From contig CAZUZD010000056.1 of the NCBI GenBank assembly GCA_964624465.1, forward strand, positions 1-24,810: a stretch of 24,810 nt of DNA, read 5' to 3'. The position numbers were made by a program, and so were the translations under genes. This DNA is from CAZUZD01 sp964624465 (GTDB lineage: Bacteria; Planctomycetota; Planctomycetia; Isosphaerales; Isosphaeraceae). The notes under the pieces were generated by a model, which did not search any database, was not told where the DNA came from, and was given only the letters and a program-made list of their open reading frames with translations. This document shows positions 7,902 through 15,393 of this stretch, one piece after another; position 1 is the stretch's first letter; every line of letters starts with the position of its first letter.

Positions 7902-9263
7902 TCAGACCAGGCGATTGGTCCGGATCACGTCCCGGTACCAGTGGGCGCTCAGCTTCGGCGTCCGACGCTGCGTGGCGTAGTCGACGTGGACCAGGCCGAA
8001 CCGCCGGGCGTATCCCTCGGCCCACTCGAAGTTGTCGAGCAGCGACCAGGCGAAGAAGCCGCGGACGTCGTAGCCGGCGCGGATCACGCGGTGCAGGCTG
8101 CTCAGATACGAGCGGAGGAACTCGCGACGATCGAGGTCATCGATCCGCCCATCAGGCTGGACGGTGTCTGCGAATGCGGCGCCATTCTCCGTGATGTAGA
8201 TCGGTGGCACCTGATATTCGTCGCGAGCCAGCCGCACCGCCCACTCCATCACCTGGGGTGTCAGATGCAACCAGGGCATATCTCCCTTCGGATACTGAGC
8301 CGGAAAGACGACGACCTCGGGCGCTCCCCTGGCGTCGGCCCGCACGAAGTCGCCCCAGTACAGATTCAGGCCGAGGTAGTCCGTCGGCTGCCCGATCAGG
8401 GACAGGTCCCCCCGTTCAATCCGGGGCGCCGCTGCGCCGGCCTCGCGGAGAAAGTCCTCGTCGTAACGGCCCTGGAACACTGGCGCCATCAACTGCCGGT
8501 TGGTCCGGCGGTAGTGGACCCGGGCCGCGGCGATGTGGGTCTCGGTCTCGGAGACCGGGATCGGCGGGGCCGGCAGGTGATTGTGTACCAGGCCCACCCG
8601 CGCCGACGGTCCGCCATGCTCGCGGACGGCCGCCACGGCTTGGCCGTGAGCCAGCAGCGCGTGATGGTATGCCTGGTTCACGACCGCCGGAGTCTCGCGA
8701 CGGCCCGGCGCGAAGGCCCCGGTGCCGTAGCCGTGGCCGATGAAGCAGGGGATCTCGTTGACCGTGAACCAGTGCTGGACCCGGTCGGCCAGCCGTCGGA
8801 CCACTGCCTCGCAGTAGGGGCGGAAGGCCTCGGCGGTGGCCCGCACCGGCCAGCCGCCGCGGTCCTCGAGCCGTTGGGGTAGGTCCCAGTGGAACAGCGT
8901 GATCCAGGGCGTGATCCCACGCGCCAGCAGGGCGTCGACCAGCCGGTCATAAAAATCGAGCCCGGGCACGTTCACCGGCCCATCGCCGTCCGGGACGATC
9001 CGGGGCCAGGCGATCGACAGCCGGTAATGCGAGAGCCCGAGCGATCGCAGCAGGTCAGCGTCCGACGCGTACCGGTGGTAATGGTCGCAGGCGGTCTCCG
9101 GTGTGTCCCCGTCCTGGACCCGCCCCGGCGTGGCGGCGAAGGTGTCCCAGACCGAGGGTGACTTGCCATCGAGGCTGGCGGCGCCCTCGATCTGCGCCGA
9201 GGCCGTGGCGGCTCCCCAGACGAATCCCTCGGGGAACGACTCACCTCCGGTCGGTCGTGGCAT
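7902..9263 (-). CDS. GH1 beta-glycosidase (beta-glucosidase-like)
   Basis: 453 residues, the normal length for family GH1. The start is ATG 9263, preceded by GGAG nine bases upstream; the frame is open further upstream but that part is not family-like. N-terminal signature FPEGFVWGAATASAQIEGA (10-28), HYHRYASDADLLRSLGLSHYRLSIAWPRI (61-89), and FHWDLPQRLEDRGGW (124-138). The acid/base Glu is E170 in FTVNEIPCF, and the nucleophile is E359 in YITENGA. The C-terminal hallmark FAWSLLDNFEWAEGYARRFGLVHVDY is complete. There is no signal peptide, so it is probably cytoplasmic, cleaving beta-linked disaccharides or aryl glucosides by retaining hydrolysis. One oddity is that the residue after the acid/base Glu is Ile instead of the nearly invariant Pro (NEP). 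It is transcribed divergently from the PHP-like gene. Confidence 0.95.
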   Translation of the reverse strand: MPRPTGGESFPEGFVWGAATASAQIEGAASLDGKSPSVWDTFAATPGRVQDGDTPETACDHYHRYASDADLLRSLGLSHYRLSIAWPRIVPDGDGPVNVPGLDFYDRLVDALLARGITPWITLFHWDLPQRLEDRGGWPVRATAEAFRPYCEAVVRRLADRVQHWFTVNEIPCFIGHGYGTGAFAPGRRETPAVVNQAYHHALLAHGQAVAAVREHGGPSARVGLVHNHLPAPPIPVSETETHIAAARVHYRRTNRQLMAPVFQGRYDEDFLREAGAAAPRIERGDLSLIGQPTDYLGLNLYWGDFVRADARGAPEVVVFPAQYPKGDMPWLHLTPQVMEWAVRLARDEYQVPPIYITENGAAFADTVQPDGRIDDLDRREFLRSYLSSLHRVIRAGYDVRGFFAWSLLDNFEWAEGYARRFGLVHVDYATQRRTPKLSAHWYRDVIRTNRLV

Positions 9264-9379
9264 CGGACGGCTCTCCAGGGCGCTCCTGAGCGGCGGCCCC
9301 CCTGCCGCCGAGGGTGCCAATCTACCGGCTGGACAGCGATCGAGCACGCCGACTCTGGCCCGGTCCGCGGCCGGGAGGC

Positions 9380-9408
9380 TTGATCGAGGCCTGCCGTGCC
9401 GGCATGCT
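9380..9408 (+). promoter_or_regulatory. Candidate promoter for the secreted PHP-like gene
   Basis: TTGATC (9380-9385) and CATGCT (9403-9408) are separated by 17 bases, about 80 bases before ATG 9489 in the 225-base divergent region. The -10 match is weak (3 of 6). Confidence 0.25.
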
Positions 9409-9488
9409 CGGCATCCAGGGTCGCGGCTCGCGAGATCGAACGCGCTGCGACTGGGCACGCACGCCATCTCCCCACTCGGACTCCGAAC

Positions 9489-11672
9489 ATGACCCGGCGA
9501 CTCCGCTCCCGACTCGCCTGGACGCTCCTCGCCTGCCTCGGGCTCGTGCCCGCGCCGGCCAGGGGGGGAACTCCTCGGACGGACATCGACCGCAGCGGCT
9601 TCGACCCGGCCTGCGGCGTGATCCTGGAGGAATCCGGGGGGCGGGTCCGCCTCGAATGGCCGACCGAGGGCGCGGAGCGAGCCGGCATGACGCTCGACTT
9701 CGATCCGATGCGGCCGTTGATCGGGTCGCTGACGCTGGGCGAGGCCGGGTCGGAGCCCGCCGTGGTGCTGGCCGGCGTGGATCCCGTGACGTTCGTGACC
9801 GTCGGGACGCGGGAGGGGATGCCCGATCGGCCGCCGACGATGAGTGTCTTCAACACGTTTTTCGATAGCCCGGCGAAGCGGCCGCACACGACCCACGCGG
9901 GCAAATTGGGCCGCGACCGCATTCGGGTCTCCAGCCGCGGCCACTCCGCCAGCGTGTCCATCGGCCCGCTCGAGCTGGGACCATTCCGGGGCACCGTGGA
10001 TCTGACGGTGTACCCTGGCTCCCGGCTGATCCAGGTCGAGGCGGTGGTGGCGACCGATCGGCCCCAGACGGCCTTCCTCTACGACGCCGGGCTGGTCGCG
10101 CCGGAGGCCACCGGGGACCTACCCTGGCAGGATCTCGCCTGGATCGATACGACGGGTGCCTGGCGTCGCGTTGCGGCCCGCCGCGGCGCCGAAGACACGG
10201 CGCAGGCGGTGCGATCTCGGTTCCTCGTCGCCCGGACCAGCGGCGGATCGCTGGCGAGTTTCCCGCCCCCGCACCAGTACTTTTTCCCGCGCGATCTGAC
10301 CGACAACCAGCAGACTGTGTGGTCGGGCGCCGGCCATGGAGGGCTGGAAACCCGGACCGGGTTCGGGATTCGCCAGACCGAGACCGGCGGTGGAAACTAC
10401 GTCCCCTGGTTCAACGCCCCGCCTGGCACGACGCAGCGGCTGGGCGTCTTCTACCTGCCGGTGCGTGGTGATCCCGAGGCGGCCGGCCGCGAGACCTTGC
10501 GGTTCACCCGCGGCGATCGCTACGACGACCTGCCCGGCCACGTCACCTTCAGCAGCCACTGGCACGTGGCACTCGCAATGGCCGCCCTCGCGGAGCACGC
10601 GAAGGGCGGGCCGAGGACCGAGCCCGAGCTGGTCCGGATCTTCCGCGACCTGAACGTGCGGATCGTCCACCTCGCCGAGTTCCATGGCGACGGTCACCCC
10701 CAGGACGCCGGGCCGCTCCGGCGCCAGGAGCTGGCTGCCATGTTCGCCGAGTGCCGGCGGCTCTCGGATGACCGTCTGCTGCTGCTGCCGGGCGAGGAGG
10801 CCAACGTCCACTTCGGCCACGGTCAGCCCGGCGTGCCCCCGGGCCACTGGCTGTACCTGTTCCCTCGCCCGGTGGCCTGGATCATGAAGCGTGCGGAGGG
10901 GGAGCCGTTCGTGGCGGACGATCCGCAGTTCGGCAGGCTGTATCGGGTGGGAAATGCCGCCGAGTTGCAGCAGCTTCTGGAGACCGAGCAAGGGCTCGCC
11001 TGGACGGCGCATCCGCGGATCAAGGCCTCGAACTGGGCGCCGGATGCCTATCGGCTCACGGATTACTTCCGCGCCCCGACCTGGCTGGGTGCCGCGTGGA
11101 AGGCGATGCCCGCCGACCTCTCGCGCGAGCGGCTGGGCGAGCGCTGCCTCGACCTGCTCGACGACATGGCCAACTGGGGCGATCGCAAGCAGCTCGTGGG
11201 CGAGGTGGACGTCTTCAAGATCGACTCGACCCACGAGCTGTTCGGGCACATGAACGTCAATTACCTGCGGCTGGACTCCGTGCCTCGCTTCGAGGACGGC
11301 TGGCAGCCGATCCTCGACGCCCTGCGGGGCGGCCGGTTCTTCACGACCACCGGCGAGGTGCGCCTCCGCGATTTCACCGTCGCCGGCCAGCCCAGCGGCG
11401 CCACGGTGCGGCTGGACGCCACTCGACCGACCCTCGTGCTCGACCTGGACTGGACCTTCCCGCTGCGGTTCGCCGAGGTCATCTCTGGCGATGGCGAGCG
11501 GGTCTACCGCGAGCGGATTGACCTGTCGGACACGCGGGCGTTCGGCAACCGTCGGCTGGAGCTGACGTCCGAGCTCGCCGGCCGCCGCTGGGTGCGCGTC
11601 GAGGCCTGGGACATCGCCGCCAATGGCGCCTTCAGCCAGCCGATCTGGCTGGAGCCGGCGCCGGGCCGCTGA
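9489..11672 (+). CDS. Secreted protein with PHP/CehA-McbA-like metallohydrolase features
   Basis: 727 residues. ATG 9489 begins a good signal peptide (TRRLRSRLAWTLLACLGLVPAPARG), whereas the longer frame starting near 9396 does not. Residues 35-340 form a beta-rich N-terminal region without a recognised family. The C-terminal half carries spaced acidic/His motifs resembling the PHP-fold CehA/McbA group: SSHWHVAL (355-362), IVHLAEFHGDGHPQD (392-406), LLPGEEANVHFGHGQPG (432-448), GLAWTAHPR (502-510) and VDVFKIDSTHELFG (573-586). It ends with the group's GRFFTTTGEVRL element (615-626) and a small beta domain. A metal-dependent hydrolase acting outside the cytoplasm is inferred; the substrate is unknown. 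It could instead be an uncharacterised planctomycete family that only shares the fold. It converges on the YCF48-like gene with only 13 bases between stops. Confidence 0.7.
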   Translation: MTRRLRSRLAWTLLACLGLVPAPARGGTPRTDIDRSGFDPACGVILEESGGRVRLEWPTEGAERAGMTLDFDPMRPLIGSLTLGEAGSEPAVVLAGVDPVTFVTVGTREGMPDRPPTMSVFNTFFDSPAKRPHTTHAGKLGRDRIRVSSRGHSASVSIGPLELGPFRGTVDLTVYPGSRLIQVEAVVATDRPQTAFLYDAGLVAPEATGDLPWQDLAWIDTTGAWRRVAARRGAEDTAQAVRSRFLVARTSGGSLASFPPPHQYFFPRDLTDNQQTVWSGAGHGGLETRTGFGIRQTETGGGNYVPWFNAPPGTTQRLGVFYLPVRGDPEAAGRETLRFTRGDRYDDLPGHVTFSSHWHVALAMAALAEHAKGGPRTEPELVRIFRDLNVRIVHLAEFHGDGHPQDAGPLRRQELAAMFAECRRLSDDRLLLLPGEEANVHFGHGQPGVPPGHWLYLFPRPVAWIMKRAEGEPFVADDPQFGRLYRVGNAAELQQLLETEQGLAWTAHPRIKASNWAPDAYRLTDYFRAPTWLGAAWKAMPADLSRERLGERCLDLLDDMANWGDRKQLVGEVDVFKIDSTHELFGHMNVNYLRLDSVPRFEDGWQPILDALRGGRFFTTTGEVRLRDFTVAGQPSGATVRLDATRPTLVLDLDWTFPLRFAEVISGDGERVYRERIDLSDTRAFGNRRLELTSELAGRRWVRVEAWDIAANGAFSQPIWLEPAPGR

Positions 11673-11685
11673 TGGTTCCCCGGCG
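11659..11685. terminator. Possible convergent terminator hairpin
   Basis: A 7-bp stem (CGCCGGG / CCCGGCG) with a 13-base loop spans the PHP-like gene's stop codon and abuts the stop of the convergent propeller gene. It has no T-tract. Position is the main support. Confidence 0.35.
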
Positions 11686-12756
11686 TTATCGCGGCGACGG
11701 CCTGAGCTGATCGATATCGAGGAATCGACCGATCAGGCCGGCATCGCCGGTGGCCAGGCCGGTGACCTGCCCCCCGCTGGCGGCGAATCCGACCGCATGG
11801 AACCCCGTCGCGTCCAGCGGCACCCAGCTCCGGCCGCCATCGCGGGAGACATCACCACCGCCCGGTCCAACGGCCACCAGCGTCGTCCCGCCCGTGATGG
11901 GCACCAGGGCGACGCCCGAGCGATAGCCCGAGAGGCCCGCGCCCTCGGCTCGTTTCCAGGAGCGGCCGCCATCGTCGGTGAGGATCACCGGCCCCGGGCG
12001 CGCCGGCTCGCGGTAGTCCCCACCGAGTGCGACCCCATGCTCGGCGTCCCGGAAGACGACCGAGAACAGCCCTGACGAGGCGGACCCGGTGGTGACCGGC
12101 GTCTCGTGGGCGGTCCAGGTGCGGCCGCGGTCGTCGGAGCGGTAGACGCGGGCCTGCTGCCCGCCGCCGGTGACGAACCACGCGTGCCGGTCCCCCTGCA
12201 CCGTCAGGCAGGTGCCGCTCGCCGCGAACGCCGCCTCGCCCTCGGCGGCCGGGGGCACGGAATCGGCGGGTGTCCAGGTGCGGCCGCCGTCCTCGGTGCG
12301 CAGCAGGGTGAAGTGACCCTCCAGCGGATCGCCCAGGGCCAGGCCGTGCTCGGCGTCAAAGAAGGCGATGGCATCCAGGAAGCCGGCGGGATCGCGGTTG
12401 GTGTACACCGTCTCCCAGGTCGCTCCAGCATCGCGGGTGCGAAAGATCCGGGAGGCCGGACCCGGTCCGGCGGCCAGGGCGAAGGCCGTGCGGGCGTCGA
12501 TCGCCTCGATATCGCGAAGGTCGAGTTCCGCGGCCTCGGGCACGTTGCGGGCTTGCCAGCTCCGGCCGCCGTCGGTGGTGCGGTACACCGCGCCGCCGGT
12601 ACCGGAGGCCCAGGCCGTCTCGGCGTCGACCACGTCGAGCCCACGGCACCGGGCCTCGCCCGGAGCGCGAACGATGGCCCACGGCCCCCCGGCCGGCACC
12701 GCGCCGAGGTTGAGTCCGATCAGGGCCGCCGCAGAGATCAGGAGCCGACGGATCAT
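11686..12756 (-). CDS. YCF48-like / Asp-box (BNR) beta-propeller protein, exported
   Basis: 356 residues. The start at ATG 12756 has GAGGT upstream and yields a signal peptide (IRRLLISAAALIGLNLGAVPAGG). Six Asp-box repeats (S/T-x-D-x-G-x-[ST]-W type) are visible: YRTTDGGRSWQ, FRTRDAGATWE, LRTEDGGRTWT, YRSDDRGRTWT, ILTDDGGRSWK and VSRDGGRSWV. Each is preceded by an FxDxxHG-type strand such as IAFFDAEHGLALG. The fold is shared by photosystem II factor Ycf48 and sialidases. Databases often call such bacterial proteins oxidoreductase or photosynthesis stability factor, but there is no photosystem here, so only the propeller fold is asserted. It is last of three minus-strand genes, 51 bases after the TIGR03067 gene, and probably co-transcribed. 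Confidence 0.85.
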   Translation of the reverse strand: MIRRLLISAAALIGLNLGAVPAGGPWAIVRAPGEARCRGLDVVDAETAWASGTGGAVYRTTDGGRSWQARNVPEAAELDLRDIEAIDARTAFALAAGPGPASRIFRTRDAGATWETVYTNRDPAGFLDAIAFFDAEHGLALGDPLEGHFTLLRTEDGGRTWTPADSVPPAAEGEAAFAASGTCLTVQGDRHAWFVTGGGQQARVYRSDDRGRTWTAHETPVTTGSASSGLFSVVFRDAEHGVALGGDYREPARPGPVILTDDGGRSWKRAEGAGLSGYRSGVALVPITGGTTLVAVGPGGGDVSRDGGRSWVPLDATGFHAVGFAASGGQVTGLATGDAGLIGRFLDIDQLRPSPR

Positions 12757-12807
12757 GGTGGCGACCTCGATGGTGCGGGAGCGGGAACCGGTGGCCGGGA
12801 GCCGCCG

Positions 12808-13686
12808 CTACGGGCGGACCCGCTTCAGGATGTCGACGCCCTGGCCACCACCCGCGGGAGAGTCGAAGGAGGTGGGTCGGTCCCCGTTCGTCACCCCGAA
12901 GCAGAAGGTATACGTCTGGTCGCCCAGGCGGTACAGGGCGCGGGTCACCCGGCCGCGAAGGCGGCCTTCGGTGTACACAACGTCCATCCGGCTGGGGTCG
13001 GTGGTCGGGTCGATGACGATGAAACCCGCCAGGTCGCCGCTCGGTTCGGTCATGCGGAACCGACCGCCGTCGAGGGTCAGCACCGAGCCGGTGAAGGCCG
13101 TCGGCGGAATCGCCCGGCCGTTGAGTTTCCGGGTCTCGACCCGCCAGGAGCCGTCCAGTCGGCCCAGCTCGGCCGCGATGGCCCGACCCCTGGCATCCTC
13201 GGCCTCACGAACCCTTCGAAAGATGCGCAGCGTGTGACCCGAGCCGGCCTCGGTGCGGAACTCCGGCGGTCGTGGGGCGTCGGGCTGGCCGACGCACGAG
13301 ACGAGCAGGTCGCCCTCCAGGCGATAGATGCCCCGGATCGTGGTGTCTGGTCCGGTGGTCGGGTGGATGCGGTCCTCCGTCCGGGCAGGAGTCGCCGCCG
13401 GGTCGAGCCGGAACGGGATTGCGGCGGCGATCACCTGCTCGCCGAAGCGGACGGTGTGGGTCGCGCCCGTGAAGGTGATGCGAATCTGAGCCAGCCGCTC
13501 CGCCGGGGCCGCAACGCCGTCGGTCTCGGCGTAAAGCAGTTGCCAGGTGCCGGCCAGCTTTGCCAGTTCGGCCGTCACCGCCGGCGCGTCCTGGGAGTTG
13601 GTGAGTTCCTGGCCCGTGGCCACCCCGCAGAGGAGCGCCAGCACCAGCCCCGCCGCCTGCGCTCTGAACCGGCTCGACTGGGTCAT
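12808..13686 (-). CDS. Exported protein with two TIGR03067 (planctomycete) domains
   Basis: 292 residues with a signal peptide (SSRFRAQAAGLVLALLCGVATG-QE). Two tandem copies of the planctomycete-specific TIGR03067 domain are recognisable. The first opens with ELAKLAGTWQLLYAETDGVAAP (about 40-61) and includes a GIYRLEGDLLVSCVG strand. The second opens with ELGRLDGSWRVETRKLNGRAIPP (about 176-198) and includes TRALYRLGDQTYTFCFG. The layout L-x-G-x-W, then L-x-[FL]-x-G, then Y-x-L-x-G-D, is typical. The function of the domain is unknown; a lipocalin-like beta structure is often suspected, but that is inference. It lies between the DapA-like and propeller genes. The start at ATG 13686 follows GGAGG within TGGAGGAGG about 8 bases upstream. 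Confidence 0.85.
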   Translation of the reverse strand: MTQSSRFRAQAAGLVLALLCGVATGQELTNSQDAPAVTAELAKLAGTWQLLYAETDGVAAPAERLAQIRITFTGATHTVRFGEQVIAAAIPFRLDPAATPARTEDRIHPTTGPDTTIRGIYRLEGDLLVSCVGQPDAPRPPEFRTEAGSGHTLRIFRRVREAEDARGRAIAAELGRLDGSWRVETRKLNGRAIPPTAFTGSVLTLDGGRFRMTEPSGDLAGFIVIDPTTDPSRMDVVYTEGRLRGRVTRALYRLGDQTYTFCFGVTNGDRPTSFDSPAGGGQGVDILKRVRP

Positions 13687-13745
13687 GAAACCGGCCTCCT
13701 CCAGGGATGCTGACCGAGACGGAACGTGGTTGCAGGGACCGGTGC

Positions 13746-13760
13746 GGCTCCGGCGGAGCC
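13746..13760 (-). terminator. Hairpin after the DapA-like gene
   Basis: GGCTCC-GGC-GGAGCC forms a perfect 6-bp stem with a 3-base loop, seven bases beyond the DapA-like stop codon. It is short and has no T-run, so it may be an intercistronic hairpin that does not stop transcription. Confidence 0.35.
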
Positions 13761-13766
13761 AAGGGC

Positions 13767-14717
13767 TCAGGCGGTCGGCTGCACGCCCACCGAGTCGAGC
13801 ACGTCGATGACCCGACGGGTGGTGGCCTCATCGGCCGAGCGGACGGGGGCCGGCAGCATCCGGTCGAGCAGGCCGCGGTGCTTCATGGCCACCTCCAGGC
13901 AGCTGTGCATCGAGCCGAAGGCCATGGCCCGGCCGATCCTGGTGAACTGCGACTGGAGGAGGAAGGCGCGTCCCGCGTCACCCGAGCGGGCGGCGTCCCA
14001 GAGCGCCACCGACAGCTCGGGCACCGCGTTGGAGAGCGCCGAGACGAAGCCGTCGGCCCCGAGCTCGGTCGAGAAGCCGATCAGATCAGAGCCGTAGAGG
14101 TAGCTGAAGTCCTGCCGTCGGCGCTCCTCGGGAGTCCAGTCGAGCGACCGGGCGAGCACCGACGAGACGTCCTTGGTCCCCACGATCCGGGGATGGTCGG
14201 CCAGCCGCCGCAGGCCCTCGAAGCTGAGCTGGTTGCAGACCCAGGGGGCATTGTAGATGACGAGCGGCCGGGCGAGCCGATCGGCCAGGGCGTGGTAGAA
14301 GTCGGAGACCTCCGCCGGGCTCATCGGCTGGTACCAGGGCGCCAGCGCCGCGTAGTAATCGTAAGGCAGGTCATCGTACCGGGCCGCTCGCTCCAGGGTC
14401 CGGCGGGTGCCCATCTCCGAGATATTGAGGACCAGCGGCACCTTGCCGGCGGCCTCCCGGGCCACGATCTCGGCGGCCCGGCGCTGGACGGTCTCGGTGA
14501 CGAGGTCGAACCGGGCGGTTGTCCCCAGCACCCAGAGGCCGTGGACGCCGGCCTCGAGCTGATGGCGGACGATCCGCACCAGCGCCGCTTCATCGAGCGA
14601 CTCGTCCGGCTGGTTGGGGGGGGGCTGGGGGGGCACGTTGCCGGGGTGTGGGGGACGGCGCTGGGGGGGGGGGCTCGGGGAGGGGACCGGGGTTTCGGGC
14701 GTGGTGGGAGGGGGCAT
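13767..14717 (-). CDS. Dihydrodipicolinate synthase/N-acetylneuraminate lyase family protein (DapA-like), N-terminus probably corrupted
   Basis: 316 residues from ATG 14717. From residue 38 the sequence is clearly the class I aldolase DapA/NanA family: DESLDEAALVRIVRHQLEAGVHGLWVLGTTARF with the GTT substrate motif at 65-67, Tyr155 in IYNAP, and Schiff-base Lys182 in GTKDVS. YGSDLIGF and GADGFVSALSNAVPE are the usual late motifs. The first 37 residues are almost all Pro/Ser/Gln, and the conserved first strand (G-x-x-P-x-L-x-TP) is absent. This coincides with the C-run region at 14615-14714, so the true N-terminus is probably misread and the start is uncertain. The reaction (pyruvate aldol condensation or cleavage) is family knowledge; lysine synthesis is not implied, since GTTARF replaces the usual GTTGE. 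First gene of a three-gene minus-strand unit. Confidence 0.85.
   Translation of the reverse strand: MPPPTTPETPVPSPSPPPQRRPPHPGNVPPQPPPNQPDESLDEAALVRIVRHQLEAGVHGLWVLGTTARFDLVTETVQRRAAEIVAREAAGKVPLVLNISEMGTRRTLERAARYDDLPYDYYAALAPWYQPMSPAEVSDFYHALADRLARPLVIYNAPWVCNQLSFEGLRRLADHPRIVGTKDVSSVLARSLDWTPEERRRQDFSYLYGSDLIGFSTELGADGFVSALSNAVPELSVALWDAARSGDAGRAFLLQSQFTRIGRAMAFGSMHSCLEVAMKHRGLLDRMLPAPVRSADEATTRRVIDVLDSVGVQPTA
14615..14714. other. G-homopolymer-rich stretch inside the DapA-like 5' end
   Basis: Runs of 4-10 G on the plus strand, resembling 7772-7880. Here the reading frame can be judged: the expected conserved strand of the aldolase is replaced by low-complexity Pro codons. This argues for base-call errors rather than real sequence. 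Confidence 0.7.
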
Positions 14718-15026
14718 CGGCCGCTGGCCCGATTGTAGCGCGAACCGTCCCACAAGTTGAGACGCGACCAACCTTCGTAACCGATTCCAGGGCCAGGGGA
14801 TGGCGGCCTTGATCGTTGCAATCGTCGCGACCGTTGCCGTCGGGTTCCGGATTTGGCTGATGTCCGGCCCCTGCGGCGGCCGATCCCACCATCGTCGAGA
14901 TCCAGGCATCGGACGGCCTGGCGGATCGGGGACCGGTCGGCACCGGGCCTGGCCGTCGCCGGCCTGGGCAGCTAAAGGCCACCTCCCGCCACGGCGGGTC
15001 GCGGCCTTCATCGAGGAGGAGATCCG
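14718..15026. other. Divergent intergenic region
   Basis: 309 bases between the DapA-like gene (-) and the 75-residue gene (+). On the minus strand TACAAT (complement of 14732-14737) is a fair -10 match but has no well-spaced -35. On the plus strand, an ATG at 14800 opens a hydrophobic stretch, then dissolves into Arg/Pro-rich sequence. I see no convincing gene or RNA. Upstream control elements for both genes presumably lie here. Confidence 0.5.
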
Positions 15027-15254
15027 ATGGCAGTTGCACGACTCCGCGTGTTCCCCCGCCCCGACGAGGATGCCGCCGACCGGGCGACCCGCCCCGCGGT
15101 GCCGATCCGGCTCTCGGAACTCTACCCGCTGCTGGCGCAGGCGTACCGCGACAAGTTCGTGTGGCTGCGTGACTTCGAGGACGACCAGATCCTGGTCAGC
15201 CAGGACCTCTTCGAGGTGGTCCGCGCCTTCACCGACTGCCGCCCCTCGGCCTGA
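15027..15254 (+). CDS. Small conserved-looking protein of unknown function
   Basis: 75 residues. The start at ATG 15027 is preceded by a strong GAGGAGGAG ribosome site eight bases upstream, the best in the window. The N-terminal 25 residues are Arg/Pro/Asp-rich and probably flexible. From residue 26 the sequence looks like a compact helical domain (IRLSELYPLLAQAYRDKF, then VWLRDFEDDQILVSQDLFEVVRAF) with normal aromatic and hydrophobic spacing, unlike the Arg/Pro-rich shadow frames. No family is recognised. A downstream hairpin at 15279-15302 suggests it is transcribed as a separate unit. It has no signal peptide or metal motif, so it is probably cytoplasmic. Confidence 0.75.
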   Translation: MAVARLRVFPRPDEDAADRATRPAVPIRLSELYPLLAQAYRDKFVWLRDFEDDQILVSQDLFEVVRAFTDCRPSA

Positions 15255-15278
15255 GGCGGCGACCGATCGCCGGACCGG

Positions 15279-15302
15279 GGCCCGAGGGGAGAAACTCGGG
15301 CC
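15279..15302 (+). terminator. Terminator-like hairpin after the 75-residue gene
   Basis: A perfect 8-bp stem (GGCCCGAG / CTCGGGCC) with an 8-base purine loop (GGGAGAAA), 24 bases after the stop. There is no T-run. Confidence 0.5.
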
Positions 15303-15318
15303 GATGGCCGCTCGGGGC

Positions 15319-15347
15319 TTGTTCCGACCCGACCGCCGCGCTACCCT
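15319..15347 (+). promoter_or_regulatory. Candidate promoter for the STAS gene
   Basis: TTGTTC (15319-15324) and TACCCT (15342-15347) with an exact 17-base spacer, about 47 bases before ATG 15394 and just after a terminator-like hairpin. The hexamers match moderately. Confidence 0.35.
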
Positions 15348-15393
15348 GAGTGCATCCAGGGTCAGCGTCTGATTCCCGCGCGCGGATCGGTCC

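Noticed and set aside
12106..13713. 535-codon plus-strand frame opposite the propeller and TIGR03067 genes
   Set aside because: Antisense shadow spanning two real genes; low-complexity Gly/Arg composition.
14800..14870. Possible small membrane protein starting MAALIVAIVATVAVGF
   Set aside because: Only the first 23 residues look like a membrane helix; the rest is Arg/Pro-rich, no well-spaced ribosome site, and the frame runs antisense-like into the next gene.
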